From Loxodes magnus (lineage: Eukaryota; Ciliophora; Karyorelictea; Loxodida; Loxodidae), in the NCBI GenBank assembly GCA_946699065.1, contig CAMPDV010000888.1:120740-184739 (forward strand): a DNA stretch of 64,000 nt, written 5' to 3'. How positions within the stretch are numbered: position 1 is the first letter of the stretch; each line of letters opens with the position of its first letter. Below the pieces are notes generated by a model. It had not been told where the DNA came from and did no database searches. It saw nothing but the letters and a program-made list of their open reading frames with translations. Shown in pieces: positions 22,111-34,245 of the stretch. Made by a program: the position numbers and the translations under genes.

Positions 22111-25100
22111 ATTTAATTCGTTCATCCAAAATTATCTTGATCTTCCTTCTATCCTATAATTTTTAATTATCTGAATCAAAAGATTTATTAATATATCTTT
22201 GATTTAAACTTATTATTGGTTACTGTCATTTACTTCTAATAAATCTTATATTAATTTTAACTTAACTTTCTTCATACTTTAATACAGGCATAATACCATT
22301 TCGAAAATTTCTTATTTATTTAATTTAAATGTTTCTAAATCTAAATTTATTAGTTAGCAGTGTAGTTAAAAATTTAAAAGGTTTTAGATGCCTATACTAA
22401 TATATACAAAATTTAAAGAAACTTAATTTTTCCAGAATTTACTTCTTTTATTTCTTTCTTCATTTTGTTATTTTATCTCATATTTCCTAATTAATCTTAA
22501 TTCTATTTAATTTATTTTCCCAAGACACTATTGCTTTTCTAGATACTAGATTTCATTAGAACTTTTTAACTACTTTCACTATATTTTTTGTAAATTCTTG
22601 CTAGTAAAGTATGCTTTATTCAACTGTTTTTTCTTTTAATAAGGGAAAATTTAAAAATCATTCTTTTTGCATCCTTAAGATTTTTCTTTTATGAACTCCA
22701 CTTTTAAATTCCTATTATACTTACCTTTATACCCTTAACTTTGCAAGCATAAAATTAAGTAAAGCTTTTAAATCTTCTTAGTATTGCTTATTTACTCATC
22801 TTCATATTCTTTTATTTTCTATTCTTGAATGATCTTGAAAGAATTTAAATTCTCTTAAGGTTTTATTTTATATATAATTAGGTGAATCAACTTTACTCAT
22901 AAGAATAAGATATTACATTCATACATTTTTAGTTATAAACTGATCTAATTAATATTGACCAATGTTTTCTTTACTAGTAAAGTTGCTTAAAAAAAGATAA
23001 CCATATTTTTAATTTTATCTTCACTATGCTTTATTGTTAGTTATTTTCACGTCTCTTTTTATGTCTACTTATGCTTTTCTTTAGTTATGCTTTAAATAAT
23101 TTCTTAGACTTGTGAAGGTTAATTTATAAGTGATTTATCTCCTGTTTCTTATAGATAAAATACACCTCTTATAACCTTTTTAGTGTAAGTAAAGAGAAAA
23201 TTATTTAATACAATGTGAAGCGTATTTTAAAGATATTTTTAACTTCCTAGTTAACTAGAAGCTGAGTATGTTATTCAAAAAATAGCTATAGGGAATTTAT
23301 ATTAAATTAATATAGTTAATAGTCTGTCAGTCTGTTTCTTTCTTGTCTTAAATTCTCTTATATGCTAAATCATGTATAGTAGGATCATACAAGCAATAAT
23401 ATTTTATAAGCTTTAAATGTATAGTCTATTAGTACTGTATCATCACTTTCAATTCAAAAGGAAATTTCCCTACTAAATTATAGCGATTTAGGTCATAATC
23501 AAATACTAAAATAAAATCCCCTTTATTCATTCCACTTGGCAACTCTAAAGCTTCTAATAACTAATTCAAGCAGAACTGTTGCTAGGAGTTAACAGTAACT
23601 TGGAAATTCTAGTATATCTCACATAGAGTAACTTAATGATTTCTCTATATAAGGTTAACGCTAATAGCCTTTTTATTTTCCATTATAAACATAAAGTAAT
23701 AATTTATAGGTAAATTAAAAGTTTAAAGGTATCATAATATAAACCTAAAGAAACACCTAATCATTTAAGAGTAAAAATAATTAACTTTGATGAATTAAAT
23801 TTAGAATAATTATCCTGAAATTAAATAAATGATTTATAGCAGTTCTGATAGAAAGGATTATAATGAATTTAGTAGAGTCTAGATCAATAAAATTAGTTTG
23901 TAATACTGTCGAAGGAAAAATCGTAAAAGCTAAATTATAGAAGGATATAGTTATCATCACAGAAGGTTGAGATATTTAAAGAAAAATAATTTTTTCGATT
24001 ATGAAAAAAGATTAAATCATGTACTTTCTTATTAAAACCATTTAGTTAATATAATATTTGTTTTATGAGGTTAATTAAACATATTTAGTTAATCATTTTA
24101 CTAATAAAAATAATTTAATAGCAAGATTCAATTTTTAAAGGAAGCTAAGCAAGCTAAAGGTAATAAATTAGATCATAGTTTATAATAAAATTTTTTAAAT
24201 TACAATACTGTGAAATATCAGCATCCAGAACTCCTATTCCTGGTATCAACTGGTAAAAAATGTAAGCTGATTATTTTTTCATAAGATACAGAATTAAATT
24301 TATGCTTCTAGTTCTTAGAATATTAATATTGGTAAATTTAAAAATTTATATTTCATATCTATTTTAAGTGAGAAAAAGCACAGAAAAGGAAAAAAATTCC
24401 TAGTACTTGGGTTGAGAAAAAGAGTAGAAAGTGATATTTCCAACCAAGAAAAAGAGAAGAAAGGTTTTTAAGTGATTCATAATTAAAAATAATATGAAAA
24501 ATTAAGTTTTAAAAGAAGTTAAATTGTATTTAGAAATTATTATACATGTTTGAATATGTTTAGTAGGAAATTATTATAGAACTTTTCTAGTAAATTGCTC
24601 GAAAAATTTTTAATTTAACCAATAAAGTCAACTTGCTAAATTAAAGACCAGATTTAGGATTCTCATTTGATTAATCCAATTTCTTTCAAAAATTACTTAA
24701 GCTACTTACTAAAATTGAATTATAAATAATGACAGAAAGAATTTAAATATCTGGAATAAATCAAGATGCTTTCGTAGAGTCAGTTTTAAGCTTAATACTT
24801 GAGTTTAAAAAAATCTTAAAACATATAATAAAAATCTTAATTATTTATGTATCGATATATGCTTACACGTACTAAAAGCAAACAGCAATATGCTTCTTCA
24901 TTAACTTAAATATCTAATTATTTGGATCTGAATTATCAATTATAACTTTTTTAGATTTATGGTATTCAAAGATATCTTAATATATTTCTAAATATGTAAG
25001 GTAACCAAAATATTAATAGGGCATAACCTGGTCTATAAACCAAAAAGCGATATTAAATCTAATTAACTAATACTTATTTACAACACAATCAGCTTTCAAC

Positions 25101-25390
25101 TTCATATTCAATATTCTTTTGATATCATCCTCTCTCTTATTAAATCCTTGGCGTTAGAATATTAATTATAATAAAAATCCAAGACAGGCAAAAATAAAAA
25201 GTGACTATAGATACTTATGCAATAAACAAAATTAATAAAAGAAGTAAACTTTAAAGTTGAATACTCTAATGAGAGCTAAGAAGACTTTATAGGTAATAAG
25301 TAAACTAATCTTATATAATAAATCTAAATCTTTTGCTTACTGAAATTATTTTACAGAAATAACAGATCATATAGAAGCCTTAAAGGACTT
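22111..25390 (-). pseudogene. D2: N-terminal part of a second D gene
   Basis: The stretch parallels 16,075-19,390 of D1 in the same orientation, spaced about 5.94 kb. Except for the island at 23,330-23,675 it has many substitutions and small indels, for example around 24,000-24,200, so the frame is broken in places. It is cut on the left by NACHT copy C and on the right by the inverted D3 piece. It appears to be the 5' part of a D paralog whose 3' part is D3. Confidence 0.65.
23330..23675 (-). repeat. Hyperconserved segment shared by D1 and D2, copy 2
   Basis: Partner of 17,390-17,735; see that entry. It sits within the otherwise decayed D2, which makes the local near-identity unexpected under neutral drift of a pseudogene. 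Confidence 0.8.
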
Positions 25391-25429
25391 AGATTATCTA
25401 TTTACTAATGGAATTAAAGCAATATAATT

Positions 25430-27681
25430 GTATATGCATTTAGTATTAAAAGCTGCTTTAACTTAACTTTCGAAATAGGTTTAAGTGGAACTTTTACATA
25501 ATATAATAAACTTAAGTTGCTATACTGATGGTATGAAGTCTTGAGAATGTAGCGATTATAATAGACAATTAACTTAAATGATTTAAGCTATAAATTAAAA
25601 CTTAATATCAAATCATATTCTATCTAATTCCTATTTAAAGCTCTATAATAAGATTTAATAAAGGTATATTTAATAAAGGATCTGAAATAGCCAAACCTTA
25701 GAGTGTCATTCTAAATGAAAATCTATAAAACAGTACACAAATTTTTATCGAAATTAGCTAACTTTCACAGTCATATAAAGCATCTTATGAACTTACTATA
25801 ATAGAAATAGCTTTAATGCACCTAAAGCAATGATAAAATAAAAAGATCAAATTAAATAGATAGTGAGAAGGATATTAAATATTAGTTAAAATTATCATTC
25901 TTTGAAAGTAAAAAGCTTAAGTTTATATAAGCATTTATATAAATATAACTGATGAGTGAAATTAACTTACTGTAAGGCTTTAAGTAGATAAGCTTAAGTA
26001 AATATTTTAGAGAACTTTTAGATTTAAATCAGAGAGAAGTTGCAAAAGAGAATGTAGAAAGCTAAAAGTTTATAAATATTTATAATCTAAAGATCAAACT
26101 AAAGCTTAAGAAAATAATATACTCTTTAATTAAAAACACATCAATTAATTACATTGCAAAGACTTTCTTAAGCTAAGCTAGGTTTAATCAAATTTCAGTA
26201 CCTTTTATTAATATATTTCCCTAAAATAGAATAAAAAAGACTGAAAGAAAAGCTAAATAAAGAGGATATGAAAATATAAGATTAAATGGATAAATTATAC
26301 AATTAGGTTTATTGTGAAAATCTATAGGGCTTGATAACCTATAAATATCTTCTAATATTTTAGAAACTCAAGAATAAAGTTAAAAGCTAGCAGTTCTTGC
26401 TTTAACTGTAAAAGAAGGATTAAATGAGAGATATCAGCTAAGAAAGGTATAATAATAGTAATTCCTGTCGAAGTATAAATATTGGAGATATATAGAGTAA
26501 TAGATTTTGATGACAATTAACTTATTTAATAAAATTTCCTAATTTATTCATAAAAAGCTTAAGTTAAATAGTTATTTATTTTATTGGTTATATAAGAAAT
26601 ATAAAATAGCTAATCACTTAAATAGTATTAAGCTAGTTTAAACTTAAATTTAGATGAGAAAATTTAATTAATACGATTATTAAAGCTTAACAAAGGTAAT
26701 TTGGCATAAATATACTTTTAACAATATTAGTTGCTTTTTTTGCTTTTAGTTCTGCTATTAATTTTATGATTTATCTTAACTAACTTTTTCAATTGTAAGA
26801 GTCTTTGTTAAGTTATATTCTAAAAAGTCTTAGTGTTGTAACTAGCTAACTTTCTGACTAACTAATTTTGATTTTATGTCTCCTAATATAAATATCAAGT
26901 GTGTTCCTTTTTAGAGCAATAAGTTTGATAATAGTCACTATATCAAGGATCAGAAAGGCAAGTTATTTCTAAGAAGTTATTTTTAAGAAAGGTAATAAAG
27001 AAAAGGTATTTAAATCTTAACTTAAAAAGATAGCTAAAATAAGGCTAGCATGTGCTCGATGAACATCTAAGTGCGAAACATAAAGTGCAACTCCTATATA
27101 TATTTACATATTTAATCTCAAAGCATAAAAGATGAGTCTTTAAACTTTAGTAGTATTTATATAAACTTAGAAATAAAGAATCAAGGTAAGAAACAAATAT
27201 CCAATTTATTGCTTTTTCAGATAAAATTGCTATTCTGGAAATCTTTGATTTATTAAGTCTAGTAAAGCTATAAGGTAAATTAAGTCTTTAATAGCATAAA
27301 TATAATGCTTATAGTTTCTTGATTTTGATCTGAAAAATAGAAGAAAATACAATAACCTTACTTTAAAAAGTCCTTATAGGATGTTTATTATCGAAATAAG
27401 TAAAAGGATTTATGGATGAGACGTCAGTTATGATACACTAAATTTAATTGATTATAGAGAAAAATCAATATTATAATTGAGTTTTAAGTTATATCCTAAA
27501 TTTAATAAATTAACTTAAAAGTTAAGCCTCATTTATTTCTCTTCGTTTTTTACTAAAATAAGCAAAAATTAATTTATTAGAAGCAGTGCTCATTTAGAAT
27601 TTGATGAATCCATAAAATGTAAATGTAAATTTTTCCTAAGCTCTAAATTTAAATTAAATAAGATGCTATAAAACTCAATTA
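25430..27681 (+). pseudogene. D3: C-terminal part of a D gene, inverted relative to D2
   Basis: From about 25.5 kb to R1 copy 3, the plus strand matches the minus strand of D1 from about 15.5 down to 13.5 kb, at intermediate similarity with small indels. Recognisable shared pieces include the sequence around 26,580-26,700 (matching 14,640-14,460) and 27,050-27,120 (matching 14,130-14,040). The 5' part of the gene is absent here and lies next door as D2 on the other strand, which suggests an inversion breakpoint near 25.4 kb. A one-base difference from D1 just before R1 puts D3 in a different frame within R1. Confidence 0.65.
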
Positions 27682-27900
27682 GAAACCTTAATGAAATAAA
27701 GAGATAAAAGAATAAAAGGAGTAAGGAGAGAAAAGAGTAAGACTGTACTCGTACAGGATCACTTCTATAGGAGATTCTACTCGTTTGCTCCAACAAACGA
27801 GACTCCAACCCAATCTAGGAAGATGATTAACGCACTTTTCCCAGCAGGAGGTTTCGATGACGCTATTGGAAAAAGTGGTTCTGACTAGATTCTTATAATT
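27682..27900 (-). ncRNA. R1 element copy 3
   Basis: Reverse-oriented R1, near-identical to copy 1 (it shares the ATTGG variant, as expected for the inverted duplicate). It lies exactly between the convergent D3 (plus) and I2 (minus) genes. It ends in the CTTATAATTAAA that leads into the 3' flank of I2. Confidence 0.55.
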
Positions 27901-27957
27901 AAACTAGAATTATTCTCAAAAATATCATAAACAAATTCCTTAGCAAATTTGTAATTA

Positions 27958-28862
27958 TCATAGAAACAGTATCAAATATAATTTTTTTTCATCAAAGACA
28001 CTAGGAAATAAACATCGAAAATAAGCTTTTTTTAATATGCTTAAAGCATAATAATCATTTAATATTTAGCTAATATTAAAATAAAAAACTACATTAAATA
28101 TAGCAGATTAGTTATACAGAAAGTCATCGAAATCTAAATAATTGTTTTATTTCATTTATTTTAATTGAATAGCACTGCAATATGTTTAAAAAGTATCTGA
28201 ATAGTTTGCCTCTTAAAAATAGTATTTTTAAATTTGAATATTTCAATCTAAAAATTAAGGAATTTATAAAAATAATGCCGAAATTTGTCTGAGGATTCAA
28301 CTCAGTAACTCAACAATATTAAACAAAAACTATTATAAAACCAAGAAACACTTATAGAAGAAATTTCCATGAGCTTTCATTTTATTTTTTTAAGTTGACT
28401 CATAATTAAATGATCCAGAATTAGTTATTCTTCTAGTTAAATTATAAAAAGGATTAACTAAGAAATGGATATATCAATGAAAGCTAAATGGTAGAACAAT
28501 AATTATATTTATCACTATGATAATATCAAAGAAAGATCAAACTAGAAAAAAGAATAGTTAAAGCCTTTTTAATTAAGTCTAAATAAAAAAATATCTTAAT
28601 CTTTATCTTCTTCAGTAAAGAAACGTATCAAAAATAATTTCTGCTATAAAACAGAAAAATTATACAATCTTTAATAAAAATTAATAGCGAGTTTCTCTAA
28701 AAAAACTAATTAAAGGAATTAAAACTTTAAAAATATTTATTTACAATAGCTAAAATTTCTAAAATTAAGCTATTCTTTTTATAATATATCCATTATTTAG
28801 TGCTATACTACATCAACTTAATCATAGCCATACTTCTAAAGTTGCTTTTTAAGTTGATTCAT
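27958..28862 (-). pseudogene. Frameshifted copy of the 301-residue gene (I2)
   Basis: The homologous ATG (28,862) and UGA (27,960-27,958) are both present, but the span is 905 bp rather than 906. One base is missing near 28,184, where this copy has TTTTTAAACAT (on the coding strand) and I1 has TTTTTGAAACAT. The rest is nearly identical to I1. This is either a real lesion or a sequence error. Confidence 0.65.
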
Positions 28863-29809
28863 AACTTATAATTATATTCTTATACTCTTTTAAAATGATG
28901 AAATTATTTTACTTTGCTAACAAAATAGAATAAAAAAATAAACACTAGCATTTAAAATAAAAGTTGCTATATAAATAAATCTAATAATTTATACTAGAAA
29001 TTAATTTTTATTTGCTCATTAAGAATCTTAGAGCTTATCCTCTATTTTTCTTAACTTTATCTTTAAATTTATTTTTTAAATGAGATACATTTACATCAAA
29101 GTAGCATACATCAAATAAATCATTTTCAATTATTAATCTAACATCTATGTTTAATCCTTAGTTAACTTGATAAGAATACTAGTAGCAATAAAAGATAGAC
29201 AGAAGGTATTAAAGAAGAAATTTTAAGAATTATTTGATAGGAGCTGCAAAATTCTATTGCCTTAGTTAAATTTTTAGATAATAGCAATGGATAAAAATAA
29301 CTATAATCTTCATTATTATAAATATTAAAACTTTATCCAATCAATTAGCCACTTTTTTCTCTTTTATAGCAAGTTTTATCTATTTTTAAAACTAAAATTG
29401 ATTTAATTTAATTTAATCACTTATAGAATTTTTTTAATTCCTGTATACACTTTAAATATAAAACTTACATTGTTGTATACTAAAAGACCTTATAGCAAAA
29501 AAGTAAAGAGGCGCATTTTAACTAAATAGATTATTTAATATATTTACAGATTTAAGGATAGAAGTAGAAAGGTAAAACTTGTAATTATTTTAAGTAAAGA
29601 GCTAAGAAATTCAGTTTAATTTGAAGTTTATAACTTAATTTTTTAAAGTTCTAGTTAAAAATCTAATTTAGAGATAAGGGTAAATAGTTTAATGAATGAG
29701 TTGATTTAGTTAGCAAATTTAAAGTTATAAAGTTATCTTAGAATATTGCTAAATTTTAAATTTTTCTATTCAGGCATATAAATTATTGTTCTCCTATTTT
29801 TTTTATAAA

Positions 29810-32800
29810 ATGTCAGAGGCCTGCAAATGCCTTTGTAACGGAAACCGTTTAAAAATCTAAATAGTTCCTACAAAACAAAACTGCATAAGTGGTTAGAGAA
29901 ATGATCAATTAGAGATGGCTTCAAATGATTTGGGAGAGCTAACTTGAAAATCCACAAGCACTTAGCCTTATTATGAAAAAAACGGAAAGGGCTTTGGAAA
30001 AGTCTTTAGCTAAAATCCAGTTCATAATAATAAAGCTGATTTTAAGATTTTACAAAATACATAGATTAGTTCTAAAAGTTCTTTAGATGGAAATTAATTT
30101 GGCTAAATAAAAACACTCTTAAACTTTATTAAAAAATAAGAAAAATAACTGAAGTATTAAGACTATGAAGAAATATAGTAATTTGGAAAATTCTAGCAAA
30201 TGTACATCTATTATGCAACAAAGAAATAAATTTAATTTACTAATATGAATCGTTTTCTATTTTATAACTCAGGACTTAAGGGAGGAGGTTGTGGAGCTTG
30301 CAAAAACTAAGAAGAAAAATATTACAACAAGAAAAATAAAAAGCAGGTTCCTGAGAATAAATAATTAAAGAGTATTATAGATACTTAAGAATAGCAAGAA
30401 TATTAGCAAGGAATATAATATATAAAATAAGGTTTGGAATAACTGGATAAATATTTGATACTGTAAGGAATTAAATGCATTGAAAAGATAGATTTTACAA
30501 AGGCAAATAATCCTCATATTCTGATTCTAAGTATCGTTTAACTTATTTCTGATAAGAGAGCAGAAAATTGGTCTCAATTACTAAAAGAGAGCTTAGTGAG
30601 GCACCTACCTGAATTACTTGAAATCTTATTAATAGATTAAGAGAATGGTAACCTACAAAACAGCAGCAAAACAAAAAAAGATCTTGAAGATTAAATTTAA
30701 TCTGGGTTAGATTTGGTCAAAATCGATAGGATTGGAGGACCTGAGCTCCAGTTTACTCTTTCTTAGAGCCATATAATATTAAAAAAGGTGTAGAATAATG
30801 GAAAGATCGATTATTTTGATATGGGACTGAAAATTCTAAAAGTAGCTTAGTGCATTGCTAGTTTATCATTTGGATTAGGAGTTTTAAATACTAAGACGCT
30901 GGATAACATAAAAGATTTCTTTAAATGGGGGTTTGGAAAGTTAGAGGATATTTCGAACAACAAAGAACATATTTTGATTCATATTTTAGATGCTAAATTT
31001 TTGGAACTGATAAAAGATTTCTAACCACTTACATTCTAAGATTTCAAGGAAATTGCTTGAATTAATACAGAACAAAACTAAGGGTTTGCTTTTTGCTTAA
31101 GGAAATCATATTAAAATAATAGAACCTTGATTTGACTAAAGAGGCTTATAACTTTTTAGAGCAATTATGTTCAGATAAAGAATGAAAGATAAAATCTTAT
31201 GCGCTTAGAATGCTTCTAGAACTAACGATTGATAAGAAGTAGCAAGCTAAGGCTTCATAACTAAAAGAAAATATTTTAAAACAATAAATTAATTGACTAA
31301 CAGAGAATCCTAATTAAGAGTAGATTATAATAACATATCTTACAAAAAATAAAAAGGTGCTAGATTAATTAAAGATTTTGTAATAAAATTGGAATTCACT
31401 AGCAGGAATTGATGTCAATACTTATAAATATATGAAAAATGGATTAGAAATAGAGGTATCATAGAAAAAAGACGTATATGTGAGTTTGTTTTGCGTAGAT
31501 CCTCCGAATTATTCTTAATAAAAGGATCTCAAAAAAAGCATTTACAAATTCTTGTACGATGATTCAAAAACTGGCCTATTACTCTTAGGAGAATCAGGAT
31601 CAGGAAAAACACTTTTCTTGAAAATTTTAGCTCTTGAGCTCTTATCGTAAATCCATGAATATTTACCAATATATATCTATCTTCCAAAGATAGATCAGTT
31701 CAAAAATGGTCTAATAGAGTAAGGACTAGAAAACTACAAAATTAAACATTCAGAAAAATTAAATTTTAGAAAGATTTTGTTCTTGTTTGATGCTTATGAC
31801 GAGCTTTGTGAGTATTTATCTCTAATATCAACTAACAATCTCACAACTAAATACCCTTAAGCAAAATATATCATAACTTGCAGAATTAACTACGCACTAA
31901 AATAAAAAGATTACAAAAAATTCTTTGCCCCCTGAATAGGATAGGAAGCTTAAATTAAATAATTATAAGAATTATATATAAAACCTTTTACTAAAGACCA
32001 AATTGAAAGTTATATAGCTCTAAAGTGTAAAAATAACGACAAATAGGATGTTTAAACTATAAAATAAACTGAAAATGAATAATAACAATCTGCAAAAGCA
32101 AGTGAAGAAATAATGAAGAGCATTTATTCTATTCCAGGCTTATTAGAAATTTTAAATAACCCTTTCATACTTTACATTTGCATTTAGGAAGATTTACTAA
32201 AATCCTTCTAAACTTTTAATGAGAAAATAAATAAATCCAAACTATATAAAGCTTTTATCGAAAATTGGTATAAATAAATAAAAATGATAATAGAGCGCGT
32301 ACCATCTCATTGGCGCGCAACTCTTTCAATATTAATATTTAATATTAAGAAAAATGTTCTCATGTTTCTTGTTAAAATTTTAGAGGTCCGATGAGTCATG
32401 TCAGCTTCTCCAAATGGAGAATCTTCTTATTAAAATTTATTCTTAAATCTTGAGTTAAATGTTTCAGTCTTCTTGAATAAGGTCCAATAAGAATTAGTTA
32501 TTAAGTCGGTAATTAGAAGGCCCGTCAGTAAAACTTTCATACTGCTAGAGAGAACCCTTGGGTAAGTTAGGTATGTCTCAATGGAGCTTATCACACTTTC
32601 CCGTGGTGAGCCGTCATCCATTTTTATATATATATATATATAATAAAAATTTAGAGAAAATACCATTATTCAAAGAGGCTAATCAAATGTCTCAGAAAAA
32701 AATATTTGAAGAAATTTCTACTCAAACAGATTCATTAATGGAAGGAAAAGTTTAATGACAAGTAAAGCAAAAAATGACGCTGATTGGTTAAAGAATTTGT

Positions 32801-34111
32801 TTAAAGATCTAAGTCAATAAGGATGTTTACTTACGATCAAAGAAAAAATGAAAAAGAAAATAAAGAAGAAAATAAAGAATTAATAATAGAATTTATTCAT
32901 CCTTCGTTTTAGGATTATTATATAGCTTTGGATATAGTTAATTGAATCTAAAATTTATATGTAAGTATAGAAAATGCTATTGAAAGCAGGATGAATTAAA
33001 TTAACTTTATAAATAAATATGAAATAATAAGTTTCGTAAAAGAAATGGCTAATAATGAAAATATTAAATAAAATCTTTTGAAAGTAGTAGAACTCTCAAA
33101 AAGAAAATAGAGCAGAGAAAGCATCTGCTAATGCAATAACTCTTTTAAATTATATGGACTATTAATTTATATAATTAGATTTAAAAGGAATTTAAATAAA
33201 AGGAGCAAATTTAAGCGAATCAATTATTGATTCTTGTGATTTGAGTGAATCTAATTTAGAAAAATAAATTTAAGTCAAGCTTGACTCAGAAATGTTAATT
33301 TCAATTAATGCAATATGTAAGAAATCACATTTAGACAAAAGCCTACTTTAAAGGGTATAAAAGTGCAGTTAAATCTGTAGTGATATCCGATAAATAATAG
33401 ATAAGGAAATGAAGATAAAACAGTAAAGGCATGAAATTTGCAAATGGGATAAATAAAATATACATTAGAAGCATAAAAGTGAAATTTTATCAGTAGCTAT
33501 ATTTGATAAATTAATAGTTTCAAGAAGTGATGATAAAACAGTAAAGATATGAGATATTTAAACGGGATAAATAAAATAAACACTAGAAGGGCATAGAAGT
33601 ATATTAAATCTGTACCTATTTCAATTAATTAAATAGTTATCGAAAGTGATGATAAGGCAGTAAAAGTATGAGACTTGCAAACGGGATAAAAAAAATATAC
33701 TTTAGAAGGGTATACAGGAGGAATTTTGTTAATAGCGATATCTGATAGATAAATAATATCAGGAAGTGAAGATAAGATAGTTAAGATATGAGATTTATAA
33801 ACGGGAAACATAAAATAAACATTAGAAGGGCATAAAAGGGGAGTTTCGTCGGTAGCTATAAGTGATAAGTGAATAGTATCAGGAAGTGAAGATAATACAT
33901 TTAAATTAAGATATTTATAAAAGTAAAACAGTAGTTACGATGAAAAGAAGAAAATTTATAAATTTTTTAAAAGAATAGGAAGTCAAATGGATCGCTGAAA
34001 TAAATTTTTGGAAAATAAGGACTAGTAATATATGGATATAGTTTTAAAGATGCATAGCTAAGTGATTTAAATAGAAATTTGGTTTATGACGCAACTTTAA
34101 GATTAATTTGA
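29810..34111 (+). pseudogene. NACHT-pentapeptide-WD40 gene, decayed copy B
   Basis: The homologous ATG is at 29,810 and the first part reads through nearly as copy A, including Walker A (GESGSGKTLF near 31,590) and the NACHT aspartates. The coding sequence is then interrupted by the element at 32,275-32,642. Further on, frameshifts appear in the pentapeptide region, and only about five WD40 units remain, several of them out of frame (e.g. near 33,360-33,480 and 33,600-33,650). The position of the original UGA (34,109-34,111) is kept. Compared with copy A this is a pseudogene, although the ATPase portion could still be expressed as a truncated protein. Confidence 0.8.
32275..32642 (+). mobile_element. 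SINE-like insertion S1 inside NACHT copy B
   Basis: Copy A reads straight through this point, so about 365 bp were inserted. The flanks carry similar AATAAAAAT sequences on both sides, consistent with a target-site duplication. The insert starts with a GC-rich hairpin (GAGCGCG...CGCGC) and ends in a (TA)n tract next to the flank. It is much richer in G+C than its surroundings. The inner part matches 57,385-57,795 (for example CAAGGGTTCT and CTAGCAGTATGAA on the minus strand). A 60-residue minus-strand frame is also visible, but the pattern fits a short non-coding retroposon better. Confidence 0.7.
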
Positions 34112-34245
34112 AATTCTTATAAATAATTTTAATCCAAATTAAATATAAAAAATAAAAATGATTAATTATACTTTAATTTCTATAATAGTTAATTTCCCTT
34201 AACTAGCAATAAAATTATTATCTATTTTAAATTTACAGACTTTTT

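Larger units (their letters stand above)
27682..34245. repeat. Right arm of large inverted duplication (IR-R)
   Basis: Reverse-complement copy of 2,830-10,118. It holds R1 copy 3, a frameshifted copy of the 301-residue gene and a decayed NACHT/WD40 gene. Against the left arm it lacks about nine WD40 units and gains a 0.36-kb insertion at 32,275-32,642. The two arms are separated by about 17.6 kb. Confidence 0.9.

Noticed and set aside
32398-32425. Hammerhead ribozyme core in the S elements (CGATGAGTC-like block)
   Set aside because: The CUGAUGA and GAAA boxes in the right order and spacing are not present.
32430-32666. 78-residue minus-strand ORF in S1 as a gene
   Set aside because: Part of it is conserved in S2, but the conservation also covers non-coding ends and the S2 frame differs by indels. 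It fits a short non-coding element better.
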